A stretch of 64,000 nucleotides of DNA from Bos javanicus (taxonomy: Eukaryota > Chordata > Mammalia > Artiodactyla > Bovidae): the NCBI RefSeq assembly GCF_032452875.1, contig NC_083885.1:64099925-64163924 (forward strand), in the 5' to 3' direction. A program made the position numbers and the translations under genes. This document shows positions 1-10,090 of this stretch, piece by piece. The notes under the pieces are model-generated. The model had not been told where the DNA came from, did not search any database, and saw only the letters and a list, made by a program, of their open reading frames with translations. Every line of letters begins with the position of its first letter. Positions within the stretch are counted from its first letter, which is position 1.

Positions 1-329
1 CAGAGTTCACGGAGTCTCCTCAGATCCTCGATGGGGTCTGACTCCTCCGAGCTGCTAAATGTTCTGAACCGGACGTGCCAGGTTTCCTGGTCACAGTCTG
101 AGTTTTCCATGAGTGTGTCTTGGGGTGGCATGGATGCCGGTGACTCTGCCCCAGGGCTGTCTGTGATGTGTCCACAACCCTGAAAAAATGTCTGGTCCTC
201 AGCCCTATTGACGGAGGAAATTTCCAGTAGGACTCTGAGCAAATGCTTCTAGAAGTGGGTGCCCAGTTGACACCTATGGGAATGGATTTCCTCTGCTTTT
301 CCTCAGCATTAAAGTCACTGGTTAGAAGT
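1..329 (-). CDS. ZSCAN5B-like: Gene 1: ZSCAN5-like type B, 5' part of SCAN exon (cut by window start)
   Basis: This is the start of a SCAN-domain exon on the minus strand; the rest of the gene lies outside the window. The exon begins at 329 after a pyrimidine-rich acceptor ending CTCCCTAG. The reading frame is open from 206 to 1 and encodes the acidic N-terminal leader, then the beginning of the SCAN domain (HVRFRTFSSSEESDP, then RRLREL). The position that is ATG in the plus-strand type B genes (24845, 59348) is AGG here (204-206). The next in-frame ATG is at 129-131, codon 26 of the normal protein, still upstream of the SCAN domain. SCAN domains mediate dimerisation between zinc-finger transcription factors. 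The sequence is nearly identical to gene 7 (35681-36009). Whether the rest of the gene is intact cannot be seen. Confidence 0.7.
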
Positions 330-469
330 CTAGGGAGACAAAAAAAAAAAAAGAAACAAATGGGTATCATTTTTTTCCACCCTTCTGTCTCCCCTACATC
401 CCAATATTGGACACCATTGCTCGACTCATTCAATATTTCATAAAACTGTCTGGTCAGAAATGACCATAG

Positions 470-765
470 GGCTTCCTTGGTGGTCCAGTGGCTAAGAATC
501 TGCTGCCAATGCAGGGGACATGGGTTTGATTCCTCATATGGGAAGACCCTGCCTGCCTCTACGCCTGTGCACCAGAACTCTTGAGCCTGAGAGGGGCAAC
601 TACTGAACCTGAGCTCTAGACTCCCAGCTCTGCCATGGGAGAAGCCACCCCAATGAAAGCCCATACCCCTCAGCTAGACAGTAGTCCCCTCTAGCTACAA
701 CTAGAGAAAGCCCTCACAGCAAAGAAGACCCAGGCCAGCCAAAATGAATGAATTAAAAAACTTAA
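470..765 (+). mobile_element. CHR-type tRNA-derived SINE in intron 1 of gene 1
   Basis: It starts with the typical GGGCTTCCTTGGTGGTCCAG and ends in an A-rich tail after CCCAGGCCAGCC. The same insertion is present in all four type B genes (here, 24270-24594, 36150-36450, 58775-59090), so it predates the inverted duplication. Confidence 0.75.
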
Positions 766-1036
766 AACTAATAATAAATATATATGTAGTTTTTAAATGG
801 CCATAGGATGCCGCTCAGAAACCCTTGAAGAAAACCAGCCACCTCACAGCAACATGTGTGGAAACATTCTTATCCCCTTGCAGAAGAGCTCGATTAAACA
901 TGGGGTTAGAGTAAGATCTCCTGTCACAAGGTCTCCCAGCTAATGTAGGATGAACAGAAAGCGAGACCTTTCTGAAACCCACCCGTGTGTCCTGATTTCT
1001 AGGCATCCTCCTTGGATGTGCCCACTCATCGCTTAC

Positions 1037-1121
1037 CCCTTCCAGGTCTCTTGCCTTCAGCCTCCTCAGGTCAGGCACTGGTTCTCAAAGTGTGACTAGA
1101 GCTGAAATGTCTGTATTTATA
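1037..1121 (-). promoter_or_regulatory. Gene 1 core promoter and non-coding first exon
   Basis: TATAAATA lies on the minus strand at 1114-1121. A first exon of roughly 50 bp follows and ends at 1037 in a GTAAGC splice donor (1031-1036). An inverted match, with the CCAAT box on the minus strand, lies about 50 bp upstream of the TATA box. The layout matches genes 6, 7 and 12. Confidence 0.7.
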
Positions 1122-1585
1122 GAGACTTGGGTGAAACTCCAGGGGTTTCCGGCCATAACCTCATCATCCCAGTGATTGGATAAAGGGCATGGAAGGAACC
1201 ACTTTGGATAATCTGGGTAGATTCCATATCCTGTGGAGACTCCAACAGGAAGAACTATTAAAGAGGCCACCATATTGGTTTGGCAGTAAACTTTCTCTAA
1301 TGTATTTTATTTACTTTATACTTTGTGGATGTCATTTCCTGGTGAAACAGATTGATTTTCCTGATCTGATGAATTTTTTCTCTCTGCTTGGAGACTGTGA
1401 GGCAGTCCAATAATTGTAATCCAATGGTTGTAATCAAATTGGGTTTCCTAATCTTGTTTCTTTCTCATGAAATAAGATATTAAAGACTTTTGTCTAAAAT
1501 CAGCTGATGAGATCTACTGTAAGAAACCATTTAGGAGAGGCATCACAGAAACCAGAAGTTGTACACCAGTAGGGAAAAGAGGAGA

Positions 1586-1858
1586 AAGCAATGCTGCCCC
1601 ACTCCAGCGCTCTTGCCAGGAAAATCCCATGGATGGAGGAGCCTGGTGGGTTACAGTCCATGCGGTCGCTATGAGTCGGACACGACTGAGCGACTTCACT
1701 TTCACATTTCCCTTTCATGCATTGGAGAAGGAAATGGCAACCCACTCCAGTGTTCTTGCCTGGAGAACCCCAGGGACAGGGGAGCCCGGTGGGCTGCCAT
1801 CTATGGGGTCCCACAATGTCAGACACGACTGGAATGACTTAGCGGCAGTTAGCAAAGT
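1586..1858 (+). mobile_element. BOVA2-type SINE (Bov-tA plus BovB-tail modules)
   Basis: It contains the modules AATCCCATGGATGGAG, GTCGGACACGACTGAGCGAC and a second unit ending CAGACACGACTGGAATGAC. It lies between genes 1 and 2, just beyond the gene 2 poly(A) signal. Equivalent insertions occur at 23170-23465, 37280-37553 and 57670-57962. Several short ORFs here are SINE translations, not genes. Confidence 0.8.
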
Positions 1859-1901
1859 CTTAGAAGAGAAAACACACAGGTCTTTGATAGAAACGTGTTT
1901 G

Positions 1902-1907
1902 TTTATT
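1902..1907 (-). terminator. Poly(A) signal of gene 2
   Basis: AATAAA on the minus strand, in an AT-rich context (AATTTAAGTTTCAAATAAAC) shared by every gene of the array. Confidence 0.75.
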
Positions 1908-2365
1908 TGAAACTTAAATTTCACTCGTGATCCTGTATTTAATCTAGCTGTCCTGCTAGGAGCATCCTATTTTACAAGGTATCACTCCTGACAAGAAGGC
2001 AATCAGCAGTAGCCTCACTCTGAACCAGTGAGACACAGCTTCATTGGAAGAACAAGAACAACACAAAGCGAAAACATGTAAGAAAACCAGAGTCTAACAC
2101 CATAAGGCAATTATCCTCCAATTGAAAATAAACAAATGAAAAATAAAATTATAGTCTATAGCAAAGTAGAAAACAAAATCCAAAGGGAAAAGTAAGTCAT
2201 CACTCAAGTATCCTAATTCACGCGAATGGAATCCCACTGGGTTCCACAGTCCTCCTAAGCCCCTCCCCTGTCATCCACACTTTGTATCACACAGGTGACA
2301 AATCATTCTCAATTTTCTCATTAGAACAGAAAAGACCTGGACCTGAGAGCAGGGTCCTGAGCCAG

Positions 2366-5347
2366 TCATCTGGAATGGATTTTCCGGTGGCGTTTGAAAG
2401 ACCCCAGCTGACTGAAGGCCCTGTGACACTCGGGGCACACGTAGGGCTTGAGGCCAGAGTGGGTGCGTCGGTGAACAGTGAGGTTCGCTCGGTAGGCGAA
2501 GGCTCTGTCACAGTGCTCACAGCGGAAAGGCTTCTCCTGGGAATGGGTCACTTTGTGAGCATGCATCGTGGAGTTGTGGGTGAACTTCTTGAGGCAGACA
2601 TCACAGCTATAGGGCTTCTCACCAGTGTGGATCCGCTGGTGAACCCGCAGGTCTGAAGGCTGTATGAACCCTTTGGCACAGATGTCGCATTGAAAGGGCC
2701 TCTCTCCTGTGTGTGTCCTCTGGTGCACAGTAAGCTGATATTGATAAGGAAAGCTCTTTTTGCACACCTTGCATTCAGAGGGTGCCCGTCCCGGGGTTCC
2801 TGCTCCCTCAGAATGACTGGTGAGTCCCATGCTGCCAAATGCACCAACAGAATGGGACCCAAGCTGTCCTGAGAACTCGCCTTGGTCCAAACACGTGGCT
2901 GATTCTTGACCCACATCTTGGCAAGTGGGAGTGCTGTCCTGCTTCCTTTTGACATGTCTGTGATTCTTCAGAGGACCTCGTCTGGATCCACTCGGAGTGG
3001 AAACATCTCCCTCTGGAACACAAGAGGAAAGGGTTCAGAGCCACATTTGAAGTATCACTTCCTTCCTGGGGACTCTCCCCTCTCTCTCTGCCCTCCCAGA
3101 ATCTGCTGAAAGAAGACATTCAGCACCATATTTATCAAGGAGCATTTTCCATGGTGCCGGCCTCATTGGAACCATCCCTAATCTTGGCTACAGACTTCCC
3201 AGAAACCAAACTACCTAAGAGTCTAGCTGATGAAACACTCTGGAATGTTGACGATGGAGAAGGTTGGCATTGGAGAACCAACTCCTACCCCACAACACCA
3301 GGGAAGGGAATGCTGGGTACCCCTTCCTGGACATCAGTTGAGGCAGTCATTACCTCCTGTGGTCTCCAAGTTTTTAATACTCACCATGATTCTGCAGAAG
3401 TTCAGGCTCTTGAGACGGAAGGGTTCTTGTCACTCCTGTGTCTTTCACCAGGTCCTTCTCCAAGTTCTCCTTGGAGGGCGTCTGACACTCCAGTTCACCT
3501 GTTTCAGGAATGGTCTCTGGCGGGAGAGCTTTCTGGCCCTGACAAGGGGCAACCAAGCAGAGTCAATCCCACTGCCTTAGCCCACGGCAAGCTCTGTCTC
3601 CTCTTTCCCCACCTGCCTCGTACCCTGATCTCACACTCCAGCTTTCTGGATATCAGTTTGGGGGATATGCCCTGACTGCTTCCTATCACCCTGATTGGCA
3701 GTCCTCTTCTGATTCCCATGTCTGTCCTTGATCTATACCAACCACCTCTGGCGAAAGTCCAGACTTCACAGCTGGCTCTGCCAATTATCTTTGCACATAT
3801 CTCTCCACCTCATCTCACATTCTCCAGGCCCTGAATCTGAAAGCAGAGGATTCTGGCTCTAGGGCTCCTGACTTCACCACTTGTTGATACCTTGCCTGGA
3901 TTTGTCTTCATCATGGAAGGTGGCCTGGGGCATAATATGGTGATAAGCAGTATAGCTGTTATACTGTGTAGCTCTATTTTATACTATATAGCTCTATTCG
4001 TGAGAAATCAGTAGCATCTCCTCCCCCGATTCACATTTCCAAAATATCCACTGTCTCCAGGCATACTCCAAAATCTGAGGAGGAAAATGACTCCAACGGG
4101 GAACTTGTTATAAATTCAAGGTGTTTACAATATCCCCCAATATTAGTGCCTCTGATGAAATCCATCATGGGTGAAACAGCTGTGAGTGCATTTACCCCTG
4201 ATGAACCGACCCAGCAGCATCCCGTGGAAACAGGACTCCTCTGCCCTCATGCTTAGGCCACAAGCTTTCATGGTGAAGGACTGTGAAAGATGGACTGTCT
4301 TCATTCTCACACTGGTCGGAAAATGGCCGGGAATGGAACGCATCCATGGGAATTCCTGGAGGCAGTGGGTCCATTCCTGTCCTTTGCCCAGTTCTCCCAA
4401 TTACTTCTGCAGCCACGCCCATCCGACCCTCTTCTACCTGTTCCCAGACTGGAGGTCAGGACATCACACTCACCTGCCCCGTCGAAAGGTCCTTGGCTCC
4501 TGGCAGATGCTGCCCGTCTTGCCTTTCCGGCTGGCCCTCGTCTGGAGGGACCACACTGACTGTAGACTGAGGCTCCCTGGCTCGGTCTCCTTCACCGTGC
4601 CCCTCACTGACCTCAGATCCTAACATCTCAACACCCGAGACTGGCATCAAAAAATCCTCGCCTTGGACACGGACACCAGCCTGTGAGGAAAAATTCAGAT
4701 AGGATCAGTCTCCCTTCACAAAATCCAAAAAGGTATTCATTGTGTATCCCACTCTAGGAGCCCACCTCTTGGGAATGACATTTGAAAGACCAACACGCTC
4801 AAAGTGAGGACCAAAGAAACATCTCCAGTGATGCCACAGGCCAAGGTCTCACGCCTGTGGGAATCACTGATTTAGAGCCAAGCCCTCTGATCCTTCTGCT
4901 TCATCTCCCAGCTCGCAGCCCCTCATGCCACCGTTCCCTGTCTCACAGGGTCACTAGGGTCCCACTCACCCATTTCTGCAGTTTCTGCTTCTTTCTCAGC
5001 AACTCCTCCAGATCCTTACAAGTCTCGGCACCACTACTTGTGACTAAGACCTGGATGTCCTGCGGCATGCACATCACGAACTGCTCCAGCACCAGCCTGT
5101 CCACCATGTCCTCCTTGGTGTGAAGATCCGGCCTCAGCCACAGACTGCAGAGTTCATGGAGCCTCCTCAGAGCCTTGATCGGGTCAGATTCGTCCGAGCT
5201 GCTAAATGTTCGGAAGCAAACGCGCAACTTTTCAAGGTCGGAGTCGGGGTTTTCCCTTCGGGTGTCTTGGCATGGCGCAGACGCTGGAGACCCTGCTCCG
5301 GGGATGTCCGCGAAGCGGCCACGACCCCTTGTCTGGTTCTCAGCCAT
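2366..5347 (-). CDS. ZSCAN5B-like: Gene 2: ZSCAN5-like type A, complete (SCAN plus five C2H2 fingers)
   Basis: This is probably a nuclear DNA-binding transcription regulator. Coding exons on the minus strand are 5347-4970 (SCAN), 4680-4474, 3538-3385 and 3012-2366 (fingers). All junctions are GT-AG, the phases are 0, 0 and 1, and the summed 1386 nt encode 461 residues. The SCAN domain spans about residues 42-124 (CFRTFSSSDESDP, LCSLWLRPDLHTKEDMVDRL). Linkers follow, then a basic stretch (HVKRKQ) and five fingers at about 327-459, each with intact C2H2 ligands. The finger linkers are TGERP, TGEKP, SQEKP and SGLKP. The exon pattern, the SCAN motif and the finger order match the ZSCAN5 family of about 495 residues; the paralogue letter cannot be resolved. 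The start is the ATG before AENQTRGRG, shared by all type A copies. The first exon is non-coding and ends at 5907. The acceptor of the SCAN exon is unclear. No lesion is visible. Confidence 0.88.
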
Positions 5348-5906
5348 ACCGACTGTAGAGCTTTTCAGTAGGACTCTGGGCAAATGCTTCTGGAAGTCGG
5401 TGCCCAACTGACCCCGAAGGAAAGGAATTTCCTCTTGCTTTTCCTCAGTAACAGATTCAGTATTCAGAAATATGGGGGAAAAAAGAAAAACGAATGCAGC
5501 CAATTAGTTTTATTTTCATCCACCCTACCATCCCTCATCCAAATACTGGGCATTATTCCCCCCTCAGAATTTCACACAAGGGACAAGAATCCATTCTCTT
5601 ATTCCTCCGACATGCATCTTATAGTACAAGAATCTGTGTGGTCAAACCTGTCCACAGGTCAATGCTTAAAAGCCCTTGTTGGAAAAATGAACCACACCAC
5701 AGGACACCATGGAGTGTGGAAACAATCTCATCTCACTCAAGAGTTCCACAAATGAACCACAGTTCCCGTGTGGCCGGAGGGAGATCGGTGGATTTCACAC
5801 GGTCTCTGAGCGAATGCAAGGTGAACAGAAAGCCAAGAGTTACTGAAACCCACTTCCACGTGCCCTGACTTTCTAGAGTTCTCTTTAGACATTTCCCACC
5901 AATTAC

Positions 5907-6060
5907 CTCCTTGAAGCCTTCTCGCCTCGGTCCTCCTCAGTTGGGGACTTGCTCTCAAACTCGGCCGGCGGAGAAGCGTCTCTCTATGGAGCTGGAAGAA
6001 ATGCCGGACCTCTCGGCCTGTTACCCAATCGGCGCATGGATTCGTTGGGGGCGGGGCAAA
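5907..6060 (-). promoter_or_regulatory. Gene 2 first exon and TATA-less promoter
   Basis: The non-coding exon ends at 5907 before a GTAATTGG donor (minus strand). Upstream is a GC-richer segment with CCGATTGGGTAAC, an inverted CCAAT box. Where type B and F genes have TATAAATA, type A has CCATAGAGA, so no canonical TATA box is present. Confidence 0.6.
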
Positions 6061-6184
6061 GCATTCTAGATGATTCCACTTTACTTAATCACAGGGATTC
6101 GATTGCCCTTGGAAACTCGCTCAGGAGAAACCACGATTTACTAAAGACGCCTCCATAGTGATTTAGCGACAGATTCTGTGTATT

Positions 6185-6318
6185 TGTTTTGTTCTATCTT
6201 TGGCCAAGCAGGGAGGCAGGTGCGGGCTCAGTTCCCAGGCCGCGGAAGGAAACCACGCCACGTGCAGAGGAGCGCTGAGGCTCACCCGCTGGACCGCGAG
6301 GGAAATCCCTCGGTTTCC
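6185..6318 (-). mobile_element. CHR-2-type SINE upstream of gene 2 promoter
   Basis: On the minus strand it reads GATTTCCCTCGCGGTCCAGC, then the SINE body, ending at TTGGCCAAAGATAGAAC. The same element lies at the same place upstream of all type A genes (17025-17155, 41965-42098, 52755-52900). Confidence 0.6.
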
Positions 6319-6784
6319 TTTTGGATTTCATTGATTTTGGACTTTGGGGACTGCATTTTGGGGTGAACGGACCGGTTTTAATGATCTCTTGAATTTTTGG
6401 TCTCACTGCCTGGAGAGTTTGACGGAGTCATAGACATGATGGTGGGAGCCAGATCAGTTTGACTCCTGTCTTCTTTCTGTTCTTGTGAGATAAGTCTTCA
6501 AAGGCTTTTCTAAAATCATCCGATGGGCTAAGGTGTGAGAAGACCCGATTTCTAGTAGGCTTTTTGAAGAGTAGAAGTTGTACATCAATAGGAAAAAACA
6601 ATGACACCTATCACTTTCGGAATCCTTCCTTTTTCAAAACACCTTGGGAAGAAATCCCGGAACAAGTATGGCGTGAGTCAATCTACCTCAGCATAGTAAT
6701 AGCCATGTAGGCAAAACCACGGCTATCACCTATTGCCTGTAGAAAAGTCTTAGAAGATACCAGACACTCTTTGACAAAAATGTG

Positions 6785-6790
6785 TTTATT
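6785..6790 (-). terminator. Poly(A) signal of gene 3
   Basis: AATAAA on the minus strand in the conserved AT-rich context also used by the ZSCAN5-like genes. Confidence 0.7.
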
Positions 6791-7139
6791 TAAATTTAAA
6801 TTCCACGCCAGAGCCTGGCCTCTGTGCCAGGAACATGCAGTTTTACATGAAGTCCCACCTAACAGGAAGGCAGTCAACAGTAGGCTCAGTTTCATGATGA
6901 AGTTCTGATAACTAATGAGACATGCTTTCAGTAGAAGAATAACAAAAGAAAGCAAAAACTTATTGAAACAGGCTACACTAAAGTAGAAAACAAAATCCAA
7001 AGGGAACGATAAGCCATCACTCAAATATCCTCCTCATTCATGTAAATGGAAGCCCCTGGACCCAATATCCTCTGAAGCTCTTCTCAAGTCATCCACCCTT
7101 TGTGTTACAGAAGTGACAAATCATTGTGAATTTCCTTCT

Positions 7140-7510
7140 TCAAGCAGAAACAACTTGGACCTGAGGGCAGGGTCCTGGGCCAGTGGTTCGGAATGGGTTT
7201 CCTGGTGGGATGTGAGAGACCCCAGGGAGCAGAAGGCAGGTGACACTCAGGGCACATGTAGAGCTCGAGCCCAGAGTGGGACCACTGAGCTTCCCACTGT
7301 GGTTGAAAGCTTTTTCAAAGTGCTCACAGCAGAAAGGCTTCTCTTGGGTGTGGGTCCTCTGGTGACCATGCAGCGTGGAGTCGTGGGGGAACTTCTTGGG
7401 GCAGAGATCGCAGCCGTAGGGCTTCTCCCCAGTGGGTCTCCTAGTGAACACACACGTCCGGAGGCTGCATGAACCATTGCACATTGATGTTGCTTTTTTC
7501 TTTTTGTAAT
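7140..7510 (-). pseudogene. Decayed zinc-finger exon remnant 3' of the FAM32A-like gene 3
   Basis: Minus-strand translation shows remnants of fingers 3 and 4 (CDLCPKKFPHDSTLHGHQRTH, then TQEKPFCCEHFEKAF), followed by frame shifts where finger 5 should be. Finger 1 is missing and finger 2 is damaged. This is the 3' end of the ZSCAN5-like gene into which FAM32A was inserted. In the chimeric transcript it would be 3'UTR. In finger 4 the second Cys is Phe. Confidence 0.75.
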
Positions 7511-7690
7511 TTAAAGGGCCGTCTCTCTTTTATGCGGTTCCACAATAAGGGCCCATTACTTTGATAACCACGGGCTCAGCAGAAGGCTCAAAAGGATGTG
7601 TGTAAAAGACTGTTTCCAAAGGCTCCAGAGATGACCCCAACTCTGCTTCCTGCTTCCCCTGGACAATACTCCATCTCCTGGGTGGGGCGG

Positions 7691-8038
7691 CTACTTGGTC
7701 CAGCTGACTTTAGGAATGTCATAGTGCTCCGTGAGCGTGTCCAGGTGCCTGTTGAAGTCCTCCACTCTCTGCTTGTGGGTTTTGGATGCTTTCTTCAGGA
7801 TCCTCTCCATTTGTCGCTTCTCCTGCACCTTCTCAAAGGCCACCTGGGCTGGGGTCAGCTTGTCGAGGTGGCGCCTCAGCTCCTCCTCCTGGTTCTTCTG
7901 GATTTTCCCCATCGTTTCCAGGAGTTTTGCCTTGTCTCTGTCCTTTTTCTTCTTCCACTTGGTCACGCCAAGCTCTGTGACTCCTTTCAGCTTCAGGGGT
8001 CCCTTTTGGACCTGCTCGTAGGCGTCCATGCTGCCCAT
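7691..8038 (-). CDS. FAM32A-like: Gene 3: intact FAM32A-like retrocopy within a ZSCAN5-like gene
   Basis: One uninterrupted reading frame of 115 codons ends in TAG (7691-7693). The protein is recognised as FAM32A by AYEQVQKGPLKLKGV near the start, the Lys-rich WKKKKDRDKAKLL stretch, the RQMERILKKASKTHKQRVED segment and the exact C-terminus HYDIPKVSWTK. Parental FAM32A has introns, so an intronless copy followed by an A-rich tract indicates retrotransposition. In the spliceosome the C-terminal tail of FAM32A reaches the catalytic core and aids exon ligation (family knowledge). The start is ATG 8038, giving MGSMDAYEQ; the second ATG (8027-8029) matches the usual FAM32A start. Arg is changed to Trp before KKKK. 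Two acceptor-like sites (TTTCCATTTCAG, TTGTCCATTTAG) lie just upstream. The promoter and first exon come from the ZSCAN5-like gene (8607-8691). Confidence 0.85.
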   Translation of the reverse strand: MGSMDAYEQVQKGPLKLKGVTELGVTKWKKKKDRDKAKLLETMGKIQKNQEEELRRHLDKLTPAQVAFEKVQEKRQMERILKKASKTHKQRVEDFNRHLDTLTEHYDIPKVSWTK

Positions 8039-8606
8039 CTGTGGATTCGCATTTCTAAATGGACAAAAGTGGGGGGTCAGTTTTCTGAAATGGAAATTGG
8101 GACAATATCGTTCTCCTGTGTAAATCCGAGAGGTTCCCTCTGTGTGGGTTAACAGCAATGAACACAGACGAACATCTCTGCTAAGCCCAGGGGGCCAGGG
8201 ATCAGAAAGCCTTGAGGAATAAATGCAGCACACCACACCACAGCATGGAGGGTGGCAACACCCTATAAATCAGGGTGATTTATAAACCTATAAATCAGAT
8301 GGAGGCAGGCAGGGGGAACCTGAAAGACCTCTTATTTAAAATGTCTTTTCTGCAAGAGAAGGATCTGTGTTCCATTATAGTTCCCAAGTTCCATTTATAT
8401 GTTTAAAGTCTGTGAGGAAGTTCTCTTCCTCACAGAGAACTCAGCAGTCAACCGTAGTTAATATGGAGTTTAAGGGAGATCCACTGCTTTCACAAGATCT
8501 TTGAGCTGATGCAAGGTGAGTAGAAAACCCAGCCTTCTGAAACCCACCACCTCCTTCTGTATTGATTCCCATACCTTCTCCTTAGACGTTCTCACTCATC
8601 ACTTAC

Positions 8607-8691
8607 CTCCTAGGATCCCTCTTGCCGTCAGGCTCCTCATGTCGGTGACTGGTTATCAGAATGTGTCTGGGGCTGAAACATCTTATTTATA
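8607..8691 (-). promoter_or_regulatory. Gene 3 core promoter and non-coding first exon
   Basis: TATAAATA on the minus strand at 8684-8691; the exon ends at 8607 before a GTAAGTGATGAG donor. It is homologous to the type B promoter. About 90 bp upstream, the site that is a perfect CRE in gene 4 reads TGAGGTCA here (8775-8782). Confidence 0.7.
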
Positions 8692-8882
8692 GAGAGCCGA
8701 GGGAAATGGCAAGGGTCCCTGCTTGTTACCCCATCAGCACAGCGATTGTGCAAGGGTGGTTCAAGCCATTTATATGACCTCATTTTAGATAATCCAATTT
8801 ATCCACGGATCCAGTTTCACACAGACACTCCACTGGAAAAAAAACCACAATTTATTAAAGAGGCCTCCATGTTGGTTTTCTG

Positions 8883-9212
8883 GTAGACTTCTCTGATAGC
8901 TCAGGTGGTAAAGAATCCACCTACAATGCAGGAGATGCTGTAGTAATTCCTGGGTCAGGAAGATCTGCTGGAGAAGAGATACGCTACTCACTCCAGTATC
9001 CTTGGGCTTCCCTTGTGGCTCAGCTGGGAAAGAAGTAAAGTGAAAGTCTTTCAGTCATGTCCAACACTTTGTGACCCCGTGGATATACAGTCCATGGAAT
9101 TCTCCACGCCAGAAGACGAGTCGGTAGCTGTTCCCTTCTCCAAGGGATCTTCCCAACCCGGGTATCAAAGCCAGGTCTCCCGTATTGCAGGCAGATTCTT
9201 TACCACCAGGGA
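8883..9212 (+). mobile_element. Two adjacent Bov-tA-type SINE fragments at the arm end
   Basis: The first (8883-9005) reads on the plus strand (GATAGCTCAGGTGGTAAAG). The second (9006-9212) reads on the minus strand and ends with TTTACCACCAGGGAAGC. The pair is mirrored at 14130-14460 and repeated at 44664-44990 and 49866-50200. Confidence 0.7.
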
Positions 9213-9338
9213 AGCCCGTGCACTTTTTGGTAGTAAGATTGATTTTCCTGGTCTATCAAATACTTTTCTCATTTACCTGGAGAGTTGGAAGGAGTCAAAG
9301 CATAGGTATCTGCAAGTTTTACCTAGTTTGGTTAGTGG

Positions 9339-9510
9339 CGGAAGAAGAAAAAGGACATAGACAAGGCAAAACTCCTGGAAACGATGGGAAAAATCCGGAA
9401 GAACCAGGAGGAGGAGCTGGGTGCCACCTCGATGAGCGGACCCCAGCCCAGGTGGCCTTTGAGAAGGTGCAGGAGAAGCAACAAATGGAGAGGATCCTGA
9501 AGAAAGCATC
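9339..9510 (+). pseudogene. FAM32A-like: Internal FAM32A fragment at the edge of spacer 1
   Basis: The fragment matches about codons 28-84 of the FAM32A-like genes (GCGGAAGAAGAAAAAGGACA to AGGATCCTGAAGAAAGCATC). It has no start, no C-terminus, no 3'UTR and no A-tail. A one-base deletion near GAGCTGGGTGCC breaks the frame. It begins exactly where similarity between the inverted arms stops and is joined to a SINE on its right. This suggests a DNA-level breakpoint rather than an independent retrotransposition. Confidence 0.8.
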
Positions 9511-9524
9511 AGAAAGCATCAGAG

Positions 9525-9650
9525 AGTCTCTCAGTCATGTCCAACTCTTTGCAGCCCCGTGGACTGTAGCCTACCAGGGTCCTCCGTCCATGGCATTCCA
9601 GGCAAGAGTACTGGACTGGGTTGCCATTTCCTTCTCCAACAACTGTGGAG
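9525..9650 (+). mobile_element. SINE fragment (BovB/Bov-tA family)
   Basis: Reads CAGTCATGTCCAACTC, then CCCGTGGACTGTAGCCTACC and CCAGGCAAGAGTACTGGA. It adjoins the FAM32A fragment and also forms the arm/spacer boundary of spacer 2 (29385-29515 and its inverse 31250-31385). Confidence 0.65.
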
Positions 9651-9896
9651 GTGGGGCAGACGTTTGTCCAATGGCTGACTCCCCCCACCTCCCACCCCGG
9701 ACAATTAATGAGTGACAGCTTTTATAGATGGAGGGAGGGGGCTACAGGCAGAAACAGTGTAGTCAGCTCTGACAACCATCTTAAAAGTGGTCATCACTGG
9801 TCTGATGTGTGTCATCTTGATTGTTGTAAATACAGTTAACTTTCAGTTCCAGGGTCCATTTCTTTTCATTTCTTGGGTCATTCTCAGAATCTCTCA
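9651..9896. other. Unclassified repeat-like segment of the spacers
   Basis: The segment includes GGTGGGGCAGACG, a C-rich run, ACAATTAATGAG and GTAAATACAGTTAAC. It recurs at 29516-29777 and 45426-45671. No protein or RNA gene is visible. It could be a piece of an LTR, but no paired LTR or primer-binding site is seen. Confidence 0.4.
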
Positions 9897-10090
9897 TGGT
9901 TTCCCAGGAGGCTCAGTGGTAAAGCATCCGCCTGCCAATGCAGGAGACATGGGTTTGCTCCCTCGGTGGGGAAGTTCCCCAAGAGAAGGGAATGGCAACC
10001 CAGTAAAGTATTCTTGCCTAGAGAATCCCATGGACAGAGGAATCTGGTTGGCTACAGTCCATGGGGTCACAAACAGCCACTTCACTTGCT
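9897..10090 (+). mobile_element. Bov-tA-type SINE
   Basis: Starts CCCAGGAGGCTCAGTGGTAA and includes CAATGCAGGAGACATGGG and the usual SINE tail. Copies at 29778-29975 and 45672-45865. The flank 10091-10429 holds no recognisable gene. Confidence 0.7.

Larger units (their letters stand above)
1..9330 (-). repeat. Inverted arm (B-A-F, minus)
   Basis: Mirror image of the arm beginning at 14035. The arms match down to their shared SINE pairs and stop at TAGTTTGGTTA (left, 9325-9335) and AACCAAACTGGTT (right). Confidence 0.85.

Noticed and set aside
20..664. 214-codon ORF on the minus strand near the window start
   Set aside because: It runs through the SCAN exon in the wrong frame, across the splice acceptor and into a SINE.
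1514..1910. Several overlapping 60-108-codon ORFs on both strands
   Set aside because: They are translations of a SINE; the same peptides recur at every SINE of the window.
2366..2914. Identification as ZSCAN4
   Set aside because: ZSCAN4 has four fingers; here there are five, and the SCAN and linker motifs (LWLRPDLHTKEQ, YLVRDPDIEMVEA) follow ZSCAN5 much better.
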